Below, piece by piece: positions 4,937 through 9,695 of a stretch of DNA of 9,695 bases. A program made the translations under genes and the position numbers. Numbering within the stretch: the first letter of the stretch is position 1; each line of letters begins with the position of its first letter. The notes under the pieces were generated by a model that searched no databases, was not told the DNA's origin, and worked only from the letters and a program-made list of their open reading frames with translations. Source of the DNA: an uncultured bacterium (GTDB lineage Bacteria; Planctomycetota; Planctomycetia; Pirellulales; UBA1268); contig CALGAS010000398.1 in the NCBI GenBank assembly GCA_937959175.1, positions 1-9,695 on the forward strand, in the 5' to 3' direction.

Positions 4937-6604
4937 ATGCCGCCTCGGCAACCCGCCGCGCCGCCCGGCAAGGGCGACATCGTCCAGAACCCGCTCAGCG
5001 GCGGGCGGGAAACGATCGAGTCGATCGTCGTGGCCTTCGTGCTGGCCCTGCTGTTTCGCACGTTTGAGGCGGAGGCCTTCGTGATCCCGACCGGCTCGAT
5101 GGCCCCGACCCTGATGGGCCGCCATCGCGACGTCGTCTGCGAGTTCTGCGAGGCTGCCTTCCGGGTGGGCTCCAGCAAGGAACTGAACGAGGCCTCCTGC
5201 CAGCTCAACCCCAAGTTCTTCGTCGCCGAGGCCCGCTGTCCCAACTGCGGTGGCATCGCCCGGCTGACCGATGCCACCGGCCGCTATCGTCATGCCTACC
5301 CGCCGTTCACGGGCGATCGGATCATCGTCGAGAAGTTCGCCTATGACTTCGTCGAGCCGAGCCGCTGGGATGTTGTCGTCTTCAAGTATCCGGAGGATGC
5401 ACGGGTCAACTACATCAAGCGGCTGATTGGGCTGCCCGGAGAGACGGTCTCGATCGCCGGGGGCGACATCTGGACGAGCCGGGGAGACGAAGAGCCCGGC
5501 ATCGCCCGCAAGCCGCCGGCCAAACTGCGGGCCATGCTGCAGTGCGTTCACGACAGCGGCCACGTCGCAGAGGCGTTGGCCGATGCCGGCTGGCCGCTGG
5601 CCTGGCGGGACTGGTCGGCGGAGGGGGAACAGCCCCGCTGGACGACCGCCGACTCGGGCCGATCCTTTTCGGTGGCCGCCGACGCTGATCCGGCCATGCT
5701 CCGCTGGCGGCATTTCGTTCCCGAGGGCTGGGATGGCCCCGACAGCCCCCTGCCCGAGGCCGTGCCGATCCTGGTGGGCGACTATCAGCCCTACAACCAG
5801 GCCCCGGAGTATCTCTCGCTCCATCACGATGACGACCTAGGGGCGATGGTCGACGGGGCCCACTGGGTGGGTGACCTGGCGGTAGAATGCGAACTGGAGA
5901 GCCGCAGCGAGGCTGGCTTCGTCGAGTTCGATCTGGTGGAGGCGGGGCAGCGGCATACCTGTCGCTTTGATTTGGCCACGGGGATCGCCACGCTGACCGG
6001 CGAGGCCGGCGCTGCCACGGCTGACTGCGGCGTCAAGGGGCCCGGTCGCTGGGAGATTCTGTTTGCCAACGTCGACGACGAGCTCTCCCTGTTTGTCGAT
6101 GGCCGCCGGATCATGACCGACTCGCCGACCACCTGGCAGCGGGAGATCCGATTGGCGAGCGGTTCGCGGCCTGTCGTCGGCTCGGGCCGGCCGGGCGAGA
6201 CCGCCCCGGACGACCTGGCTCCCGCCGGCGTGACGGCCCAGGGAGCCGACGTCACCGTCGCCGACCTGCGGATTCTCCGCGACCTCTACTACGTCAGCAG
6301 CGGCAGCCAGCGGGCGTTGGTCGGCCGTGAGGCCGAAGAACCGGTCGTCTCCTATCCGCTCGAGGAAGACCAGTTCTTCATGCTGGGCGACAACTCCTCG
6401 GCCAGCAAGGACAGCCGGGCCTGGGGCACCCCCGAGGAGCCGCTGCACCACGTCGACCGGCGGCTCCTGGTGGGCCGGGCGCTGGTCGTCTTCTGGCCTC
6501 ACGCCGTGCCCACCGCCTGGAATGTGCAGGTTGCCAGGCGATGCGGCTGGGAACTGCGATTGCCCTGCCTGCCAAACTTCGCCAGGATGCGGTTTGTGAG
6601 GTGA
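4937..6604 (+). CDS. lepB: Signal peptidase I (S26 family) with zinc-ribbon-like knuckle and large insert
   Basis: Starting at ATG 4937 the product has 555 residues; a GTG at 4922, overlapping the previous stop, would add five. Signal peptidase I cleaves signal peptides at the outer face of the inner membrane with a Ser-Lys dyad. One membrane helix (about 27-43) precedes box B, FVIPTGSMAPTL, with nucleophile S54. Box C/D is visible as GDRIIVEK (126-133) and YIKRLIGLPGE (159-169), with general base K161. Box E is GDNSSASKDSR (484-494). Two features are unusual. CEFC (68-71) and CPNC (101-104) lie between boxes B and C and look like a metal knuckle. About 300 residues (172-475) separate boxes D and E; part of them (roughly 310-395, ECELESRSEAGFVEFDL to LFVDGRRI) resembles a LamG-like sandwich. 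Bacterial enzymes are usually about 200-330 residues long. The open frame reaches back to 4289, but that part is antisense-like, Arg-rich reading over the lipoprotein gene. Confidence 0.9.
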   Translation: MPPRQPAAPPGKGDIVQNPLSGGRETIESIVVAFVLALLFRTFEAEAFVIPTGSMAPTLMGRHRDVVCEFCEAAFRVGSSKELNEASCQLNPKFFVAEARCPNCGGIARLTDATGRYRHAYPPFTGDRIIVEKFAYDFVEPSRWDVVVFKYPEDARVNYIKRLIGLPGETVSIAGGDIWTSRGDEEPGIARKPPAKLRAMLQCVHDSGHVAEALADAGWPLAWRDWSAEGEQPRWTTADSGRSFSVAADADPAMLRWRHFVPEGWDGPDSPLPEAVPILVGDYQPYNQAPEYLSLHHDDDLGAMVDGAHWVGDLAVECELESRSEAGFVEFDLVEAGQRHTCRFDLATGIATLTGEAGAATADCGVKGPGRWEILFANVDDELSLFVDGRRIMTDSPTTWQREIRLASGSRPVVGSGRPGETAPDDLAPAGVTAQGADVTVADLRILRDLYYVSSGSQRALVGREAEEPVVSYPLEEDQFFMLGDNSSASKDSRAWGTPEEPLHHVDRRLLVGRALVVFWPHAVPTAWNVQVARRCGWELRLPCLPNFARMRFVR

Positions 6605-6641
6605 GTCAGCCGGCCTGCCGGCTTCCCCCGGGATCGCAGGG

Positions 6642-7376
6642 ATGTCGCTCCTGTCCGTCGAAGGGCTCGTCAAGGTCTACGGTCGTCGCCGGGTGGTCGA
6701 CGGGGTCGATTTCCACGTCGATCCCGGTGAGATCGTCGGCCTGCTGGGGCCCAACGGCGCGGGCAAGACGACGAGCTTCCGGATGACCTGCGGGATGGTG
6801 ATCCCCGATTCGGGCCGCGTGCTTCTCGATGACGCCGAGGTCACGAGCTGGCCGATGTACAAGCGGGCCCGGGACGGCGGAATGGGCTATCTGGCCCAAG
6901 AGCAGAGCGTGTTCCGCAAGCTGACCGTGGAGCAGAACCTGCTGGCCATCATGGAACTGATCGGGATGGCTCCCAAGGAGCGGCGGCGGCGGTGCGAGGA
7001 ACTCCTCGAGCAGTTCGACATCGCCCGGATCCGCAAGTCAAAGTCGCACTATATCTCCGGCGGTGAGAAGCGGCGGCTCGAGATCGCCCGCTGCCTGGTC
7101 ACCGAGCCGCGGATCATCCTCCTCGACGAGCCCTTCACCGGCATCGACCCGGTCACGATCCACTCGATCCAGAAGATCATCCAGGGCCTCCGCGATGACG
7201 GCATCTCGATCCTGATCACCGACCACCGGGAACGGGAGACGCTGGCGATCACCGATCGCAGTTACGTCATCCGGGCGGGCAAGGTCCTCTGCCACGGCAG
7301 CGCCGAGGAAGTGCTCAACCATCCCGACGCCAAGAAGTACTACTTCGGCGAGAGTCACGGCGTGACCGCCGCCTGA
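6642..7376 (+). CDS. lptB: LPS export ABC transporter ATP-binding protein LptB
   Basis: The 244-residue product has the usual LptB length and all ATPase motifs: Walker A GPNGAGKTT (36-44), Q-loop at Q86 (YLAQEQSVF), signature SGGEKRR (139-145), Walker B IILLDEP with catalytic E163, and H-loop ITDH with H195. YLAQEQSVFRKLTVEQNL and LLDEPFTGIDP are characteristic of LptB rather than of branched-chain amino acid transporters. LptB drives extraction of lipopolysaccharide from the inner membrane, together with LptF/LptG and the LptC-LptA bridge. None of these partners is seen in the window. It follows lepB by 37 nt and is probably in the same transcript. The start ATG is preceded by a weak GGGATCGCAGGG. 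The C-terminal HGVTAA tail adds a little beyond the core. Confidence 0.92.
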   Translation: MSLLSVEGLVKVYGRRRVVDGVDFHVDPGEIVGLLGPNGAGKTTSFRMTCGMVIPDSGRVLLDDAEVTSWPMYKRARDGGMGYLAQEQSVFRKLTVEQNLLAIMELIGMAPKERRRRCEELLEQFDIARIRKSKSHYISGGEKRRLEIARCLVTEPRIILLDEPFTGIDPVTIHSIQKIIQGLRDDGISILITDHRERETLAITDRSYVIRAGKVLCHGSAEEVLNHPDAKKYYFGESHGVTAA

Positions 7377-7396
7377 AGGCGGGCTAGGGGCGGCCG

Positions 7397-7426
7397 TTCG
7401 CCTCGGTTCCGGCCGTGCGGTATCCT
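7397..7426 (+). promoter_or_regulatory. Weak promoter candidate for the OB-fold gene
   Basis: TTCGCC (7397-7402) and TATCCT (7421-7426) are separated by 18 nt in the 109-nt gap after lptB. The -10 matches at 4 of 6 positions and the -35 at 3 of 6. Inverted GC-rich segments surround it, but no T-run terminator for lptB was found. The OB-fold gene could equally be read through from lptB. Confidence 0.2.
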
Positions 7427-7473
7427 CACGCGGCCTGACGGCTGGGTACTCGGCCCGCCACCGACAGCCCCTC

Positions 7474-7480
7474 GAGGAGG
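7474..7480 (+). promoter_or_regulatory. Ribosome binding site of the OB-fold gene
   Basis: GAGGAGG lies 5 nt before the ATG at 7486. It is a strong Shine-Dalgarno match and fixes the start. Confidence 0.65.
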
Positions 7481-7485
7481 ATTCC

Positions 7486-7986
7486 ATGCCGCCTGTCCGC
7501 CCACTGCTTTCTGTCTATCCGCTGCTGCTGATTGTCGCCCTCGCCCTCCCGGCCGCCCCAAGCCGCGGAGACGATGCGGCGGTCGCCGAGGCCGGCCCGT
7601 CCGGGGCCGTTGCAGCCGAGGTGATCGCCCCAGAGGATGCCATCGAGCACATCGGCGAGGAGTGCATCGTCGAGTTCACCGTCAAGGCCGGCCGGAAGCT
7701 CGACGACAAGGAAATCTGCTTTCTCAACTCCCTCCGCGATCACCGGGAGAGCAGCAACTTCACGGCGGTGATCTTTCGCGCCGGGCTGGCCCGGTTTGCC
7801 GCTGAGGGCATCGAGAACCCAGCCCTGGAATACCTCGAGCTGAAGGTCCGCGTCCGGGGCACGATCGAGGAACACGCCGGCAAGGCCCAGATCGTGGTCG
7901 AGAGCCCGACCCAGATCGAGATCGTCGAGGAGGAGGCTGCCGGGGACGACGCCCCGATCAGGCCCCCTTCGTCGAAAGACTCTTGA
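7486..7986 (+). CDS. Exported OB-fold protein
   Basis: The 166-residue product begins with a signal peptide (residues 1 to about 27: Arg, then a Leu/Ala-rich core, then a probable cut near PAAPSRGDD). No lipobox Cys follows, so it is likely periplasmic or secreted. After an Ala-rich spacer, residues about 50-148 look like an OB-fold of the small nucleic-acid-binding type. ECIVEFTVKAGRK is the first strand pair, ICFLNSLRDHRESSNFTAVIF the middle strands, and LKVRVRGTIEEHAGKAQIVV with PTQIEIV the last ones. The pattern vxGtI..y.GkpqIvv..p.QI is a common closing element of such domains. The ligand is not known. The tail (149-166) is acidic then Pro/Ser-rich, and its last 29 nt overlap the 3' end of the convergent gene. 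It follows lptB by 109 nt. The name rests on pattern reading by eye. Confidence 0.7.
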   Translation: MPPVRPLLSVYPLLLIVALALPAAPSRGDDAAVAEAGPSGAVAAEVIAPEDAIEHIGEECIVEFTVKAGRKLDDKEICFLNSLRDHRESSNFTAVIFRAGLARFAAEGIENPALEYLELKVRVRGTIEEHAGKAQIVVESPTQIEIVEEEAAGDDAPIRPPSSKDS

Positions 7987-8227
7987 CGGTCAGCACCGCC
8001 CCGACGCTCATCAGCGCCAGCCCCAGCCAGCGGGGCGGTTCGACCACCTTGCGAAGCGGGGGGGCCTGCCAGGAGGCGAGTTGCGCCGCCTGCCCGCCTC
8101 CGAGGCGGGCCGCCACGAAACTGCTCGACCGCTCGCTGAGCGTGAAGGATTCGACCACGCGGAACTGGACGCCCAGGAAGAACAGCAGCAGCCCGCCCAG
8201 GATCAGGTGATGTCGGTTGATGCCCAT
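7958..8227 (-). CDS. Small two-helix membrane protein, conserved-type hypothetical
   Basis: From ATG 8227 the product has 89 residues. Helix 1 is about residues 7-25 (LILGGLLLFFLGVQFRVV) and helix 2 about 67-84 (WLGLALMSVGAVLTVKSL). They are joined by a polar, Ala/Gly-rich loop that contains SFTLSERSSSFVAARLGG. The start MGINRHHLILGG is chosen because the membrane segment follows at once and GGTGAG lies a few bases upstream. ATGs at 8263 and 8290 are alternatives, and the frame is open to 8455, but that extension is not protein-like. The function is unknown; no catalytic residues or metal ligands are apparent. I have the impression that this N-terminus recurs in planctomycete proteins, but I cannot verify that here. 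It runs towards the OB-fold gene and overlaps it by 29 nt tail to tail. Confidence 0.65.
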   Translation of the reverse strand: MGINRHHLILGGLLLFFLGVQFRVVESFTLSERSSSFVAARLGGGQAAQLASWQAPPLRKVVEPPRWLGLALMSVGAVLTVKSLSTKGA

Positions 8228-8563
8228 CGTCTCACCCGGGGCGGTGATCCCCGCCCGCTCCATCGCGTCGTATCTCAGCCAGCCGGTCATTGGCCGAGGG
8301 TTGCAGACCACCTCGGCTACTCGGTGATCGATCAATATCCCTTCTCGCCTGCAGCCCGAGCGTCCGGCGGTCGATTGTGAGGCGTTTTCCAACGATGCCG
8401 GGTCCGCCGCCCTGCCGCACCGACCTGAGAAGCTGGGGGGCCTGGGGCAAGCCACGTCGACCCTGCCGAAAATTCCTGGGGAAACGGTCGTGCCGATGAC
8501 GATGACAATGCCGGCGCCGAGGGATTGCCCGGCGTCTCCTTGACCTCCTGGGATGCTCCGACA
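8228..8563. other. Intergenic region of about 336 bp between two divergent genes
   Basis: This gap separates the start of the small membrane protein (minus) from the start of the BBP7-like gene (plus), so it should hold promoters for both. The only AT-rich pocket is around 8329-8342 (GATCGATCAATATCCC). No -35/-10 pair with good spacing was found on either strand. Short open frames cross it (for example 8290-8499 plus), but they lack a ribosome binding site and protein-like composition. No RNA gene or repeat was recognised. Confidence 0.5.
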
Positions 8564-9695
8564 GTGACCGCCTCACTCAAGACCTGGATTCTGCGGACGC
8601 TCGTCATCCTTCTGGCCCTCGCCGCCGGCCCGCCGGCCCGGGCCGAGGAACCGGGCGAGCCTGCCGCCCAGACCCCGCCGCAGCCGGCCGCGGTCGACGC
8701 CACGGCATCCGCGGAACCCCTCGAGCCGGTGGCCTACACCGAGACCCTCGTGCTCGATCCCGATCTCCCAGCTGCCGCCGAGACTGCCGCGGGCATGGCC
8801 CTGGAGCCGACGCCCGCCGAACCCTTGCCCGCCCCTGCGGCCCTCGGCATGGACGACGCGGTGGTCGAAGGCCCGGCCCTGATGGATGTCTCGGCCTTCG
8901 ACGGGATGCTGATCGACGACGGGGCCCTCGACGAGATGCCCTTCGAGGCCTCCTCGGGACGCTGGTTTTGGAGCGGGGGCTGGTATGTCGGCGGTGAGAG
9001 CCTCTGGATGGAACGCAGCCGCAACAACCGGACGCTGATCGCGGCCGACATCGTCACCGGCACCGTCACCTACACCACCTTCGCTCAGCCCTTCAACGTC
9101 GCTCCGGGCGCCCGGGCGACGATCGGCAAGTCGCTCGGCCGCGACTACCTCGACCGAGACCGCTCCATCGAGTTCATCTACTACGGCGGCATGAGCTACG
9201 AGGATGTCGACGGCTGGAACGGCGTCGGGGGCAACACGCTCTTTACCCCGCTGTTCTACGGCGCTCCCGGCTTCAATGCCGCCGGCCGCTACGAGACTAC
9301 CTTCAACTCCGACTTCAACAGCTGGGAATGGAACTACAAGCTTCGCCGCCGGCTGGGACGCGACCAGTTGATCATGGGGCCGAACGGGGAGTGGACCCGG
9401 CACGCCGAACGGGGCTGGCTGCCGTCGCTGATGCTCGGTATCCGGCTGGCCAACGTCAACGAAGACTTCTCGCTGACCAGCGACCGGCCGGGCGTCCCAG
9501 CGAGCGATTTCAGCGGCCGCTACGACATCAGCGCCGCCAACTGGATGCTCGGCCTCAACCTCGGCAGCGAGCTGGTCAGTCAAAATGAGTTCTATTACTG
9601 GGGCCTGCGGGGCCGGGCCGCGCCCGCTCTCAGCTTTGCGAGCACCTCCCAATCGGCCCTCGGCATCAACAACACCGGCCAGCCCGTCGGCCAGC
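8564..9695 (+). CDS. BBP7-like planctomycete outer-membrane beta-barrel protein, partial (C-terminus beyond right edge)
   Basis: The frame is open from GTG 8564 to the window edge, giving 377 residues without a stop. GTG is chosen because it directly opens a good signal peptide: LKTWILRTLVILLALAAG, then ARA|EE with a cut after residue 27. A TTG at 8540 is an alternative. Residues about 28-130 are a Glu/Pro/Ala-rich, acidic spacer. From residue 134 (WFWSGGWYVGGESLWM) the sequence becomes a series of short amphipathic strands rich in aromatic residues, Gly and Asn. Examples are RSIEFIYYGGMSYEDVDGW, FNSWEWNYKLRRRLG, LPSLMLGIRLANVNEDFSL and NWMLGLNLGSELVSQNEFYY. This pattern is that of a beta-barrel and matches what I know of the planctomycete BBP7 porin family. 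Channel activity is not shown. No convincing Shine-Dalgarno or promoter was found upstream. Confidence 0.7.
   Translation, partial: MTASLKTWILRTLVILLALAAGPPARAEEPGEPAAQTPPQPAAVDATASAEPLEPVAYTETLVLDPDLPAAAETAAGMALEPTPAEPLPAPAALGMDDAVVEGPALMDVSAFDGMLIDDGALDEMPFEASSGRWFWSGGWYVGGESLWMERSRNNRTLIAADIVTGTVTYTTFAQPFNVAPGARATIGKSLGRDYLDRDRSIEFIYYGGMSYEDVDGWNGVGGNTLFTPLFYGAPGFNAAGRYETTFNSDFNSWEWNYKLRRRLGRDQLIMGPNGEWTRHAERGWLPSLMLGIRLANVNEDFSLTSDRPGVPASDFSGRYDISAANWMLGLNLGSELVSQNEFYYWGLRGRAAPALSFASTSQSALGINNTGQPVGQ

Noticed and set aside
5837..6673. Minus-strand frame of 278 residues opposite lepB.
   Set aside because: No motif, no ribosome binding site, and it lies over the box E region of the signal peptidase.
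8290..8499. Plus-strand 69-residue frame in the gap before the BBP7-like gene.
   Set aside because: Arg/Pro-rich, no ribosome binding site, no recognisable segment; treated as chance.
8495..8510. GATGACGATGACAATG tandem-like tract.
   Set aside because: Two imperfect units only, with no sign of function.
8573..9652. Minus-strand open frame of 359 residues.
   Set aside because: It is the reverse reading of the BBP7-like gene, whose signal peptide and barrel strands are clear on the plus strand. High GC makes long antisense frames common.

Overview
The window looks like ordinary chromosomal DNA from a high-GC member of the Planctomycetota, most likely of the Pirellulales type. This is inferred from gene content rather than from a marker gene. 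The indicators are: a lipid-anchored di-haem cytochrome c peroxidase with a very long Glu/Pro/Ala linker; a lipoprotein joining an EF-hand to a carboxypeptidase-regulatory-like domain; a signal peptidase I swollen to about 555 residues; a SpoU-type methyltransferase with an unusual N-terminus; and a C-terminal gene resembling the planctomycete BBP7 beta-barrel family. No insertion sequence, prophage, CRISPR array, tRNA or rRNA was seen.

Layout. (1) Positions 1-1395, minus strand: the 5' part of a di-haem cytochrome c peroxidase/MauG-family lipoprotein that runs off the left edge, with a promoter candidate near 1518-1546. (2) 1588-3596, minus strand: a compact run of three genes, a SpoU/TrmH-family RNA methyltransferase, an RNase HII-like protein joined to it by a GTGA stop/start overlap, and a SixA-type phosphohistidine phosphatase. 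(3) 3577-4191, plus strand: a TlpA-like thioredoxin-fold lipoprotein whose 5' end overlaps the 5' end of the methyltransferase head to head. (4) 4329-7376, plus strand: a probable operon of an EF-hand lipoprotein, the oversized signal peptidase I and the ABC ATPase LptB, followed by a separately spaced exported OB-fold protein (7486-7986). (5) 7958-8227, minus strand: a small two-helix membrane protein whose tail overlaps that of the OB-fold gene. (6) 8564-9695, plus strand: the start of a BBP7-like outer-membrane barrel protein that runs off the right edge.

The plus-strand half is mainly an envelope neighbourhood: protein export (signal peptidase), LPS transport energy (LptB), lipoproteins, an exported OB-fold protein and an outer-membrane barrel. 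The minus-strand trio is nucleic-acid and signalling housekeeping. The least conventional items are the multi-domain signal peptidase, with a CxxC...CxxC knuckle and a roughly 300-residue insert between its catalytic boxes, and the RNase HII-like protein, which keeps the family scaffold but changes the GRG motif and one catalytic acid.
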